Assembly: GCA_028673005.1 (NCBI GenBank)
Contig: CM054116.1
Location: forward strand, 24,963,840-25,027,839
From: Tanypteryx hageni
Lineage: Eukaryota > Arthropoda > Insecta > Odonata > Petaluridae
Length of the DNA: 64,000 bases
Direction: 5' to 3'
Made by a program: the position numbers and the translations under genes. Shown here in pieces: positions 20,563-32,777 of the stretch; the first letter of the stretch is position 1; the number at the start of each line of letters is the position of its first letter. The notes under the pieces were generated by a model, which was not told where the DNA came from, searched no databases, and was given only the letters and a program-made list of their open reading frames with translations.

Positions 20563-23500
20563 ATGGCTGTACAAAGAGTGGGATTCGTCAATGTGCGAGG
20601 CGGGATGAGGCAGAAGAAACCACTGCTCGAGGACCTACTAGACAGAAGATCACTGCTCTGCCTAGGCATAGCTGAGACCTGCCTCATTCCAAACACGGCA
20701 TACCACATCCCCGGATACACCATCATCCGGAAATACACCAGCGCCTATAAAAGAGGAGTAGCATTAATCATCCGGCAAGGGATACCCGCCACAAGGCACC
20801 CCCTGCCGGACTGCTTAAAAAATTCCGATGTGTTTGCCGCCACGCTCCTTCTGCCCAACCCCATATTAATAGCTTGCTGTTATATTCCGCCAAATGAAGT
20901 CTTTCCAGCATATTTAATTCAATACCTCCAAAATCTCAACACCGATTTTATTCTCATAGGAGACTTCAACGCCCGATCCACTAGCTTCAGAGACACCCGA
21001 ACCAACGCAAGCGGGAGGCAGATGGAACAATTCCTTCTGAGCATAGACCTGGTAAGAGATGTCATGATCTTCCAGCCTGAGGCTGGCCACGTCGCATTTC
21101 CAGCTAAGCTGCTAATGCGAGACTACTCTTAAAACTAGCTTAGCGCACTTCGATAGCCCATAAATGGGCATATATCCCTCCCTACAAGCGAGGACGCTTG
21201 TTTGAAGGGAGGGAATCCTGCACATCAAGGCTGGCAATAGGCCGCTTGTAACGATCCCACCACATAGCCTTGATGTAGCCTAGCATTCGCACCTCTTCGT
21301 GCGTTGATAATGCTGCCTTGCAGTAGAATTCCTTAGACATCCTCGGCAAGAGGATGTCCAGGGGTTCCACGTTTCCGTCTAAATGCATCCGGTCGACATG
21401 GTCGTATCTACCACGACCAAGTATCAACCGGAGTGCATTATTCTGCACTACCTGCAGCCTGTAGAGGGTGGTCTTGGACACTCCAGACCAGACCGGAGCT
21501 GCATAGGTGATGATGGGCCTCACGCAGCTCAGGTAGAGGCGTCTCTTAGTGTCGGCCGTCAAGACATCCGGGCGCAGAAACGGACGGATTCTGGATAACG
21601 CCCCGAGTGCCTTGCGGCGGACACTCTCAACCTGAGGCTACCATAGAAGCTTCCGGTCCAGCACAACTCCCAGGTATGTGACCTCTGGACTCCAGGGGAC
21701 GACCGTCCCCATCACCGACAGGTCGACTCCAGGCGGCGCTCCCATTCCAGGATGGAAGACGACGGCCCTGGTTTTGGCGGGATTAACCGCAATACGCCAT
21801 CGACGATACCAGGAGGACAGATCGTCGACGGCGCATTGTAACCTCTCCACAGCCGCGTACTTCTTGCTGGAACGCGACAGGAGCGCCGCGTCGTCAGCGT
21901 ACAGGGCAAGACTGGTGTTCCACCCAAAATCCCTGGGGGGATCCTGGGTGAAGATGTTGAAGAGTATCGGCCCCAGGACGGATCCCTGCGGAACACCGGC
22001 GCAGATGCGTCGCAGTTCCGATCCGACCCGGAGCCAAAACACCCGGAACGTCCTGCCCTGCAAGTACGACTCAATAAGTCGCACCATCCAAGCTGGGAAC
22101 TGAAGTCGAACCATCTTCAACAGGAGTGCTGGATGCCACACGCGGTCGAAGGCCTTCGAGATGTCGAAGAAAGCCCCCGCGACCGCGTGGTTCCTGTTGA
22201 AGGCGTCGGTGACGAAGTGCGTCACTCTACCCAGTTGTTGGGTAGTGGAGTGCCCACTCTTGAAGCCAAACTGCTCGTCCGGGAGAATGTTCTTCTCCTG
22301 GAGAAAGTGCTGCAGCGGCTTCTGGATAAGACGCTCAAAGGTCTTCCCGAATCCGGCCAGGAGAGAGATTGGCCGGATGTCTCCGGGGCCAACCTCCGTC
22401 CCCGGCTTCTTCGGGAGACAGATGACCTTTGCCCTCTTCCAGGCAGACGGAAAGTATGGAATCCCGACACACCCGTTGTAAATGGCGGCCAGGAATTCTA
22501 CTGCGGCAACAGGGAGCTGTCGCAGGACGATATTGGGGACGCCGTCGTCCCCCGGAGCCCTCCTCGTCTCGAGGCGACGAATCACTGACCTGGTAAGGCT
22601 CGACATTCCACACCCAACGTTCTTCAGTCCTATCGGTGTCTCTTTTCCAGACCATGTCCTCACCAGAAGCAGCACCGCCAAACTCGTCGGGGACGTCACG
22701 GTAGAGGATACCATAACATCGGACCACCTGCCACTCACCTTCCCCATCACCACCGGAGGAGCCGCCAAACGACAGAGACGAACGATAAATAAAACGGATT
22801 GGGCAAAGGCGGACTGGGGAAGATTCGAAGAGATAATTGCAGGATTACCCCCCCGCAGAGAGCCTCAAGACAACCACAGAGGTAGACAGTGCTAACCAAT
22901 ATTGTTCAACAGGCTGCCGACGAAAGCATCCCAAAGAAAAAGCTCGACATAAAGGAATTACCTCTGCCCAGGCACGTCGTCGCCCTCATCAAGGAAAACA
23001 GGATAATTTACCGGGAATTCAACAAGAGAAAGGACCCAGCACTAAAAACAGTTTGGAATAGGAACCAGGCCATCATAAAAAGAAAGGTACTAAATTACAA
23101 GGATGAATTATGGCAGAAAACTTGCGCGTCTCTAGATTTCAGGGACGGGAAAAGATTCTGGGACCGATTCAAAGGTTCGGGAGCGAAACGACAAGAAGAA
23201 TCCCACCTAGAACACGATGGGAAAAGCCTATGCACGGAGGAAGAGAAAGCAGAGGAATTCCGACGCGTGCTGGAAGAGATACACACGCCGACCGACGACC
23301 CACTGTTCGACGAGAAATTCCACAGGGAATCCACAGAGGTAATGCAGAACCTTGTACCTAACTTGCTCCCCACAGATATTACCGAGGAAATCGAAGAAGG
23401 AATCACCGCCGAAGACCTGAAGGAAGCCATAGCCAGCACGAAGAACTCTGCTCCGGGACCAGATAACGTGCAACAAACGCATGTAAGGTATTCCCCCACG

Positions 23501-24618
23501 CGATCTTCATGGACATCGAAAGGGCATTCGACGAACTATGGCATGACGGGCTATCCCTAAAAATTTCCCAAATTCCCGACATCCCACCCAATCTGTCCCG
23601 CTTCCTATATTCCTTTATCTCCGACCGACATGCCAGAGTCAGAGTAGGTGGCACCTTGTCTGATCCCTTCCCCATCCAATCCGGCGTACCTCAAGGAACG
23701 GTATTATCGCCGCTACTTTTTATTCTCTATTGCTCTGATATGCCTTCTCCCGCCCTTCCACAGGTGACCCTCGCGCAGTACGCAGACGACACTGCGCTGT
23801 GGGCCACGGCACGCAAACCAGACACGGCGGCGCGGTATCTTCAAAAGGACCTCCGGCGGCTCGAGGAGTGGATGAGGAAGTGGCGCCTGCGGCCGAACCC
23901 GGAAAAATCTATTCTAATGACCTTTACTCACGAGGGGGCGCAACGGGGAGGTCCGCAGCAGCCGACCTCCGTCACCCTTTGGGGGAAAAGAGTCGGCCTG
24001 CAGAAAGAGGGGAAATACCTAGGTGTTACCCTCGATCGCCACCTGACGTTCGCCACCCATCTGAGAAATGTCATATCCACCGTCACCAGGCGCAGCAACC
24101 TCATCAGAGCCGTACGAGCGGGAGGAAAAGGCGTCTCCGAGGAGACGGCCATACACTTGTATAAATCCTTTATCAGACCCGTCATTGACGCCCACGCCAT
24201 CACGCCACTCGCCAAAGAAAATATCTCGAGGCTGGCAGTCATCGAGAGATCCATCCTCCGCAACATTATGAGGGCCCCCGTCCGCACACCGAGAGCCGAG
24301 GTGTACGAGCGGGCCGAAATAGAACCGGTCCTGCATCGTATGGCGAGACTCCGCAGTAGAGCGGCCGAAAGAATGAAGGCACATGTCCCCCACCTCTTCC
24401 AAAAAATCCTCGCTCCCCTACCCATTATCCTTCCAACCCACCCCAAGCGCAAGCGCCCCTCTCCCGGCAGGATAATAGAGGCGACGCTATCGCTCTATTA
24501 CCCAGACGCCCCTACCCTTAACGCCCGCACCAAGGTCCCTATCCCTCCCCACCTGTGCCCTCAGGACGGATGGCCGCTGCTGCCGCCAAAGAAAAAGAAA
24601 AAAAGAAGACGGCGCTAG
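20563..24618 (+). pseudogene. ORF2 (endonuclease-reverse transcriptase) of the Jockey-like element, disrupted
   Basis: From ATG 20563 the APE-type endonuclease reads GFVNVRGGMR, LLCLGIAETCLIP and FILIGDFNARSTSF, up to about 21080. The frame then meets antisense DNA (21133-22600). It resumes with HPTFFSPIGVSFPDHVLTR and TITSDHLPLTFPI, the end of the endonuclease. A frameshift lies in a C run near 22850. The linker and start of the RT follow (KNSAPGPDN), and a deletion near 23490 removes the RT fingers. It continues with FMDIERAFDELWHDG, SGVPQGTVLSPLLFILYCSD and the catalytic AQYADDTAL, ending in a basic tail PPKKKKKRRRR at 24618. The element is dead in its present form. Confidence 0.88.
21133..22600 (-). 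pseudogene. 5'-truncated second Jockey-clade element, antisense inside ORF2
   Basis: The minus strand encodes a different reverse transcriptase. It reads YFPSAWKRAKVICLPKK, IRPISLLAGFGKTFERLI, QFGFKSGHSTTQQL, FFDISKAFDRVWHPALL, GVPQGSVLGPILFNIF and the catalytic LALYADDAALLS. A frame change precedes a C-terminal part (TKRRLYLSCVRPIITYAAPV) ending near 21182. The endonuclease is missing, so it is 5'-truncated as usual for such insertions. It lies between residues of the host ORF2 that should be adjacent (endonuclease before 21080 and after 22606). No poly(A) tail or clear target duplication was found. Confidence 0.82.
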
Positions 24619-25154
24619 CCCAACCAAAATTTATATTCTAAACTTATACTCAAATCTATGTTATCGTATTCTCTATATTCTATTTTTACGCATTTCAAAT
24701 GCTATTTATATAAAATCAATTCTATTTTTACCTTGTTATATATTATATATTCTATTATTATTGTTATGCATTACAAATGCCATTTGTTATATTTAGTTAT
24801 CTACGAAGAAAAAGTGAAAGTGATAAGCTGGTGCTGTGCACAAGTGAAAATGTGTTAGAGACCATCTAGTCAGGCTGTCTACGGAAGGTTTTGCCGGGTT
24901 TCCCTTCCGTCTCGGGCGAATGCCAGGCAAAAAGCCACCCCCGGAGAAAGCATTAAAAATCGATATACCACTGGTTATACAATGACAATTGATCTATCCG
25001 CACCTGTATCAGCCCTGAAGAGGCCTTTTGCCTAAACAGGGTATTTTCTGATCAGGCCATGTACTATGAAATTGAATGTAAAATGTATGTAAATATATGT
25101 ATTATGGCTAATCAGGAAATAAAAACATATTGAATTTGAATTTTTTTTTAAATT
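24619..25154 (+). other. 3' UTR and tail of the Jockey-like element
   Basis: AT-rich up to about 24820, then a GC-richer stretch with potential stem-loops around 24876-24950 (GGAAGGTTTTGCCGGGTTTC and its near complement). CCTTTTGCCTAAACAGGGTA echoes the 5' UTR phrase CTTTTCAGGGCCA. It ends AATAAAAACATATTGAATTT GAA plus a T-rich run before the target duplication. No coding potential. Confidence 0.6.
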
Positions 25155-25166
25155 TTTGTCTAATAT

Positions 25167-27055
25167 GTCGCTTTCCCTTTTTCGTGAAAATAGAATGAGA
25201 AACTATGTTAGGAAAGCTAGACCTTCTGCGTGTGTGCAACGGCAGTTCATTTTTTCTCAAGTTCGTTGGTTTGATTCCAAACGCGTTCATTTCCTCCATG
25301 AATATATGGGAATCGCTGCAGGCCATTTTCAAATTTCATTTTAAAATATCTTGTAATCAGGATACAAACTCTGGAATTTGATGTTAGTAAGTCTGAAAAA
25401 ACATTATACATAATATCCTTATTGTCTGTCCATCTTTAGGTCCATCCATCCGTTCGCCAGAATGCTCTATAGAAATCCTCATAAGAGAACACTTAAAAAT
25501 TCCTTTTTTTCACTTGCAGGCTCTTTTTCTTTTGCAAAATTAAATTAGAATTAATTGACCTTAATTGAAGAAAAACAAACAAATTCTTATTCTTATCGTC
25601 AATTTTTGCCTTGGTTTGAAATTGCTCAAGTTATACGGTTAAATCATGTTTATTGGAAAAATTTTAGCTTTTCAACGATGTTGCCTTGTTGACCATGTCA
25701 TTGTAAAACCTCGAGATTGTATTGTCGTCCTTATCTATTATAAATAGCTGCTTCTTATATATAATATATAGAACCTATATATGCCACGGACCTGAAATTT
25801 TGCAGGATGATTACAACCATTCAGAAAAATCGAAAATTCCAAATTTTTTAATTTTTAATGGGGCATTCTTGACCCCAATGTTCCATTTCGATACTCCATA
25901 AGAAAAACATGGAAATCTCTGCAGCGTTTCATAAATTTGCATTTTTAAATTAGTTATAATTAAGATAGAATCTCGGGGCAAAAACAATTCTATAGCTAAA
26001 AGAATGAGGTTTCTTATCTTTGAAGATCAAATTCAAATTAGTTCCGAATTGACAACGAAATATGTTTTTAATTGGAAAGCAGATGAACAATAAAACTTCA
26101 GCTACCATAGCAACCAGGACAATGCTTTTCAATGGGAATTGGCAATCTGTATTATAATGGCATCGCTTTAATGCTTTTTAATATGGAAATTCTTATTGCC
26201 CCATTGATTTCAACCAAAGACAAATACATATGATGATGTCATAATTTTAAAACACGATATATTTTATTAAATAAAAGAACATTACTCCTTTCCGTTATGG
26301 GGTTGATGAACTGTATATAATAATAGCTTTAATTTAGTGCTTCTAAAGAGAATCAGTGGATTGTATTTAATGCAATTGATTTAACACTACGGCATAAACT
26401 TATAACGACGTCAAAATCCAAAAACAGGAAATATTAAAGAAAAATCTGCCATAAGTTAACATGGGGAAAAGGAATTATAATATGTAGACCAATCTAAAAG
26501 GAATATGGAGCTGAAAATTTGCGCGATAAAAGGATTTTGCTCAAGACCTATTAGAAAAATCGAAAATTTGAAAATTATTAATTTTTAGGGGTTGTTTTTA
26601 GCACATTTGTATATTAAAGTTTATTAATTTTTATCAAGGAAACTATAAGTCGTAGCTGCGAGTTTTACAAACATTTTGCAGCAAATTCTATATAGAAAAA
26701 ATCTTGAAATTATTCAACAATGCGGTCGCTAAAAATTCGCTATTGTTTAAACAAATTTTCAAGAATTATATATTTCCAAATGTGCTACAGAGCTGAAATT
26801 ATTCTTAAAGGTAGAATTTGTAAAAAAAAGTTGTATAGATGTTTTAATATTTTAATTTGTTTTGCTGTTAAAAATTCTTAAAATTTGAAACATATATATA
26901 AATGTTTAGGTACAACAAGGCGAACTATGGAGCTGAAATTTTAAAGTTATTTAGAGCTTAGTGTAAATACACAAATAAATATTTGTATATCTCCATGGAG
27001 TTGTTATTGCAGCCGTTTACAATATTTAAAATTTAAACAGATAAATATTGTTTCA
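25167..27055. repeat. AT-rich stretch with diverged members of the dispersed repeat family
   Basis: No genes. 26450-27055 shows blocks of the family found at 27757-33632, such as AGTTAACATGGGGAAAAG, GTAGACCAATCTAAAAGGAA and TTTTAGGGGTTGTTTTTAGC. 25750-25900 has CTGAAATTTTGCAGGATGAT. Identity to the later copies is visibly lower, so these are older copies. Confidence 0.55.
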
Positions 27056-27063
27056 CTTCTAAA

Positions 27064-27748
27064 CAGTGGCGGCTCGTGTATAGGCACTGCGGAACTGCAG
27101 CACCCCCTATTTCCACTTCATATTATCGATAACATTTAATATAATGAGTCCTTTTTTCTTTAATTCTTTCTTTATTTTTGTAGTACAATATATATTCCTT
27201 AAGGTTAATGTCAGTACTTCAGTAGCCATCCCCCAGTTTATGAAAAAGATACAAAAATCTTTGTATGGAACTGTACGCTTCACAGTGCCAGCGACGTGGT
27301 GTTTGACTGTTGTGCGCATGCGCACATAGGAGGGGGGGGTGGGGAGGAAGGCGGGACTGCCAGTGCCGGCTCTGGCGTGATGGTGGAAGGAAGTTTTTTT
27401 TTACTCAGCGTGTGTTGTGCTTAAAAACCGTGTACCATATTCTTGAATGTGATAAAGTGTAGAAGAGTGTAGAATTAGATTATTATTCTGCTTCCAGCTA
27501 TTCTATTTGATTCATTTTTTCGGTTCTTTTATGGATTTCATTTTTAAATGAATAGATCAAGCTTGAACTGTAACAATTTAAGTTAAAGTAAGTAAAAAAT
27601 GTTTGTTTTTTTTTTGTTAAGATTTTATCAAGTTCCTGAATAAATTTTCTTTTTATACATGTTTTTTTCCTTTTACACAATTTTAAAACAAAGGCTAAAA
27701 ATTTTCTGGAGCAGCACCCTCACTAATTTTAGCTACGAGCCGCCACTG
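27064..27748 (-). mobile_element. 685-bp non-autonomous hAT element with TSD CTTCTAAA
   Basis: The ends are CAGTGGCGGCTCGTG and ACGAGCCGCCACTG. The 8-mer CTTCTAAA flanks both sides (27056-27063 and 27749-27756). Both terminal parts are nearly identical to the ends of the autonomous element 54813-57603 (in inverse orientation), including the same short open frames. The transposase region is missing, so it is an internal-deletion derivative that could have been moved by that element's transposase. It interrupts a unit of the dispersed AT-rich repeat. Confidence 0.92.
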
Positions 27749-27756
27749 CTTCTAAA

Positions 27757-28005
27757 TGTAATATAATTTTAAAATTTGGCACAAAGGTGTGACATTAGTA
27801 CCCCAAAATGGAAAAAGTATAATATTATTAAAATTACAAATTTTAGGTAATGTTTTACTCCAATATTTTTCCATAAGGAAAGAACGAAATGTTTAACTTT
27901 GCAATTGTGACATCCATGCTTAGTGGATTCAGTCCGAACATGCCATTTTGGTCATTGATTTATGTGAGTATTCTATGTACCAAATTTGATTGAAATCGGT
28001 TTAGC

Positions 28006-28059
<54 letters not shown>

Positions 28060-28724
28060 ACATTACAAAGATTTTTTTAATTTTAAAGATTTCACCTCCG
28101 CAGCGATTTTCGTTCTTTCTTTATGCAAAAATAATAGATTAAAAATCCCCAAACTTTGCAATTTTAAGAATTTTATACTTTCTCCATTATGGGGTACTAA
28201 TGCTACACATTTATGCAAAAATTTTAAAGTTGTAGCACTTCTAGAAGTGAAATAATATTTTTCTAATTGTTTAAAATTTAAACATTTTTAACGGCCGCCG
28301 CAATATATTTATGGAGAGATTACAATGCTTATTTGTGCAAATGCACTATTCTGTAAATAACTTGAAAATTTCAGCTTCCTAACTCATACCGTAGGACCAA
28401 AACCGTTATCTATTTGTTTAAACTTTAAGAATTTTTAACTGCCAAACAAATTAAAATATCAAAATTTGAATAATCCCAATTTCGTTTTTTTAAGAATTCT
28501 ACTTATTAAAAAAATTTCAACTCCGTGGCACATTCGGAAATACATAAACCATGAAAATTTGTTTAAACAATTGCGAATTTTTAGCGGCCGCATTGTTGCA
28601 CTTTTTCAAGATCTCCGTTTTTTCTAGTCGGTTTTGCACAAAATCCTAGCTAAGAAAAAAATTTCGAATCTCCAGCTTATCTGGAAGTGCCTAAACATTA
28701 GTATCCTCCTATATCCTCCTCCTC
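27757..28724. repeat. Dispersed repeat units flanking the palindrome, left, with (TA)n
   Basis: 27757-27990 is a reverse-orientation unit-A remnant. A (TA)n tract occupies 28006-28058. 28060-28724 is a forward unit A: CACCTCCGCAGCGATTTTCG, GGGGTACTAATGCTACACAT, ACGGCCGCCGC, AGCTTATCTGGAAGTGCCTA and a TATATCCTCCTCCTC end. The short frame rich in Ile-Tyr is produced by the TA tract. Confidence 0.75.
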
Positions 28725-31700
28725 CATGTAAAAATAATAGTTTAAAACAATCCCCAAATATTGCAATTTTAAAATTTTACACTGTCTCTATTATGGGGTA
28801 CTAATGCTACACATTTTAGCCAAATTTTAAAATTGTAGCACTTCTAGAAGTAAAATAATATTTTTGTAATTGTTTAAATTTAAATAAATTTTAACGGCCG
28901 CCGCATTCAATAAATGGTAAAATTGAAATGTTTATTTATGCAAACTTACTAATCTGTAAATAATTTGAAAATTTCAGCTTCTTAGCTTATCCCGTAGTAC
29001 ATAAACAGCTATCTATTTGTTTAAACTTTAAGAATTGTTAACTACCAAAAAAATTAAAATATCAAAATTTGTATAATCCATATTTCGTTTTTTTAAGAAT
29101 TCTATTAATAAAAAAATTTCAACTCTGTAGCACATGCGGAAATACATAAACCTTGAAAATTTGTTTAAACAATTGCGAATTTTTAGCGGCGGCATTGTTG
29201 CACTTTTTCAAGATTTTCGTTTTTCTAGTCGGTTTTGCACAAAATCCTACCTAAGAAAAAAATTTCGAATCTCCAGCTTATCTGGAAGTACCTAAACATT
29301 AGTATCCTCCTATATCCTCCTCCTCTGTAAGAGTCGTCGATATATAATGATAGGAGGATACTAATGTCCAGCCCAAACTACTATAGTTGGAGAGCTGAAA
29401 GTTTCAGTTTTTGTAGATATGATGGAGAAACCTACAGATAAAATGAGACTTCTTACCTAAGTGACATGAGATCGACTCCAGAAATTCCGAAAGTTGCGTT
29501 TTTTCCCATAAGAAAAGCATTGCGCCATTTTTGTAAATTAATTATGGGCACTTGCCGGTAAGATAGAAAGATGAAATTTTCAGTGTTTCTAGATGGCCGC
29601 AATACCTATTAGGAATTTTTGTCACTTTTACTTACAGTGTCTTGGGTTCGACGCCCGAGACCCCGGAATACCTCCCATAAGTTAGCATGGGAAAAGGTTT
29701 TTCCAGTGTGTAGACCAATCTAATAGGTTAAGGAAGCTGAAATTTTGCAGGTTTATAGAACATTTGTCATAACCAGATGTAAGAATAATAGTTTAAACAA
29801 TCCCCAAATGTTGCCATTTTAAAAATTTTACACTTTCTTCGTTATAAGGTTCTAATGCTACACATTTTAGCCAAATTTTAAAGTTGAAGCACTCCTAGAA
29901 GTAAAATAATATTTTTGTAATTGTTTAAAATTAAATAATTTTTAACGGCCGCTGCATATCGTATGTGGTAAAATTGAAATGTTTATTTATGCAAATTTAC
30001 TGCTCTGTAAATAATTTGAAAATTTCAGCTTCCTAGCTCATCCCGTAGTACCTAAACAGTTATCCAATTGTTTAAATTTTAAGAATTTTTAACTGCCAAA
30101 CAAATTAATATATAAAAATTTGTATAATCCCTATTTCGTTTATTTAAGAATTCTACTTACAAAAAAAATTTCAACCCCGTAGCACATGCGCAAATACATA
30201 AACCATGACAATTTGTTTAAACAATTGCGAATTTTTATCGGCCGCACTGTTGCACTTTTTCAAGATTTTCGTTTTTTCTAGTTGGTTTTGCACAAAATCC
30301 TACCTAAGAAAAAAATTTTGAATCTCCAGCTTATCTGGAAGTGCCTAAACATTAGTATCCTACTGTTATATGTTATATATCATTATATATCGAAGACTCT
30401 TACAGAGGAGGAGGATATAACATACATATAACAGGAGGATACTAATGTTTAGGCACTTCCAGATGTGCTGGAGATTCGAAATTTTTTTCAACAATGCGGC
30501 CGATAAAAATTCGCAATTGTTTAAACAAATTTTCATGGTTTATGTATTTCCGCATGTGCTACGGAGTTGAAATTTTTTTTGTAAGTAGAATTCTTAAATA
30601 AACGAAATAGGGATTATACAAATTTTTATATATTATTTTGTTTGGCAGTTAAAAATTCTTAAAGTTTAAACAAATATATAACTGTTTAGGTACTACGGGA
30701 TGAGTTAGGAAGCTGAAATTTTCAAATTATTTACAGAGTAGTGAATTTGCATAAATAAACATTTCAATTTTACCATATATGAATTTCCGCGGCCGTTAAA
30801 AATTATTTAATTTTAAACAATTAGTAAAATATTATTTTACTTAAAGAAATGCTACAACTTTAAAATTTGGCTAAAATGTGTAGCATTTGTACCCCATAAT
30901 GGAGAAAGTGTAAAAATTTTAAAATTACAACATTTGGGGATTGTTTTAAACTATTATTTTTACATGTGAGAAAAACGAAAATTTAGAATTAAAAATATAT
31001 GTGTAATGATGAAAGATGAATAATGAATGTTTTTTTATGTTGAGATGAAATGCTTGCCGTATGCAAGAACCAACTACTAGTATGTTATATCCTCCTCTGT
31101 AAGAGTCTTCGATATATAATGATATATAACATATAACAGTAGGATACTAATGTTTAGGCACTTCCAGATAAGCTGGAGATTCAAAATTTTTTTCTTAGGT
31201 AGGATTTTGTGCAAAACCAACTAGAAAAAACGAAAATCTTGAAAAAGTGCAACAGTGCGGCCGATAAAAATTCGCAATTGTTTAAACAAATTGTCATGGT
31301 TTATGTATTTGCGCATGTGCTACGGGGTTGAAATTTTTTTTGTAAGTAGAATTCTTAAATAAACGAAATAGGGATTATACAAATTTTTATATATTAATTT
31401 GTTTGGCAGTTAAAAATTCTTAAAATTTAAACAATTGGATAACTGTTTAGGTACTACGGGATGAGCTAGGAAGCTGAAATTTTCAAATTATTTACAGAGC
31501 AGTAAATTTGCATAAATAAACATTTCAATTTTACCACATACGATATGCAGCGGCCGTTAAAAATTATTTAATTTTAAACAATTACAAAAATATTATTTTA
31601 CTTCTAGGAGTGCTTCAACTTTAAAATTTGGCTAAAATGTGTAGCATTAGAACCTTATAACGAAGAAAGTGTAAAATTTTTAAAATGGCAACATTTGGGG

Positions 31701-32777
31701 ATTGTTTAAACTATTATTCTTACATCTGGTTATGACAAATGTTCTATAAACCTGCAAAATTTCAGCTTCCTTAACCTATTAGATTGGTCTACACACTGGA
31801 AAAACCTTTTCCCATGCTAACTTATGGGAGGTATTCCGGGGTCTCGGGCGTCGAACCCAAGACACTGTAAGTAAAAGTGACAAAAATTCCTAATAGGTAT
31901 TGCGGCCATCTAGAAACACTGAAAATTTCATCTTTCTATCTTACCGGCAAGTGCCCATAATTAATTTACAAAAATGGCGCAATGCTTTTCTTATGGGAAA
32001 AAACGCAACTTTCGGAATTTCTGGAGTCGATCTCATGTCACTTAGGTAAGAAGTCTCATTTTATCTGTAGGTTTCTCCATCATATCTACAAAAACTGAAA
32101 CTTTCAGCTCTCCAACTATAGTAGTTTGGGCTGGACATTAGTATCCTCCTATCATTATATATCGACGACTCTTACAGAGGAGGAGGATATAGGAGGATAC
32201 TAATGTTTAGGTACTTCCAGATAAGCTGGAGATTCGAAATTTTTTTCTTAGGTAGGATTTTGTGCAAAACCGACTAGAAAAACGAAAATCTTGAAAAAGT
32301 GCAACAATGCCGCCGCTAAAAATTCGCAATTGTTTAAACAAATTTTCAAGGTTTATGTATTTCCGCATGTGCTACAGAGTTGAAATTTTTTTATTAATAG
32401 AATTCTTAAAAAAACGAAATATGGATTATACAAATTTTGATATTTTAATTTTTTTGGTAGTTAACAATTCTTAAAGTTTAAACAAATAGATAGCTGTTTA
32501 TGTACTACGGGATAAGCTAAGAAGCTGAAATTTTCAAATTATTTACAGATTAGTAAGTTTGCATAAATAAACATTTCAATTTTACCATTTATTGAATGCG
32601 GCGGCCGTTAAAATTTATTTAAATTTAAACAATTACAAAAATATTATTTTACTTCTAGAAGTGCTACAATTTTAAAATTTGGCTAAAATGTGTAGCATTA
32701 GTACCCCATAATAGAGACAGTGTAAAATTTTAAAATTGCAATATTTGGGGATTGTTTTAAACTATTATTTTTACATG
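28725..32777. repeat. Large palindrome: two ~1,686-bp inverted arms around a 681-bp spacer
   Basis: The left arm is 28725-30410 and the right arm 31092-32777. The symmetry sum is 61502 both at the outer border (CATGTAAAAATA against TATTTTTACATG) and at the inner border (CGAAGACTCT against AGAGTCTTCG), so the arms show no net length difference. Every block I compared was identical. A 3-bp difference (one extra GAG) occurs just inside the inner border. Each arm is made of unit A (with a GGCCGC core), unit B (AAGTTAGCATGGGAAAAGG, GTGTCTTGGGTTCGAC) and another unit A. The spacer holds one more unit A and unit C. No coding. Confidence 0.88.

Larger units (their letters stand above)
17269..25154 (+). 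mobile_element. Jockey-like non-LTR retrotransposon, full-span insertion with 12-bp TSD
   Basis: The 12-mer TTTGTCTAATAT occurs at 17257-17268 and again at 25155-25166, immediately after an A/T-rich 3' tail (ATTGAATTTGAATTTT). It is therefore a target-site duplication, and the element spans about 7.9 kb. Layout: CAG-repeat start, 1.8-kb 5' UTR, ORF1 (gag-like), ORF2 (endonuclease and reverse transcriptase), then a 3' UTR. The coding part is GC-rich and contrasts sharply with the surrounding AT-rich DNA. ORF2 is disrupted by an antisense fragment of another retrotransposon and by an internal deletion. Confidence 0.82.

Noticed and set aside
19188..24452. Long frames on the minus strand opposite ORF1 and ORF2, including Gly-rich ones
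   Set aside because: Shadow frames of GC-rich coding sequence of the retrotransposon; no domains and the plus strand carries the recognised motifs. The region 21182-22768 minus is the exception and is real.
28006..28058. Ile-Tyr repeat protein at 27986-28255
   Set aside because: Produced by a (TA)n microsatellite within a repeat unit.
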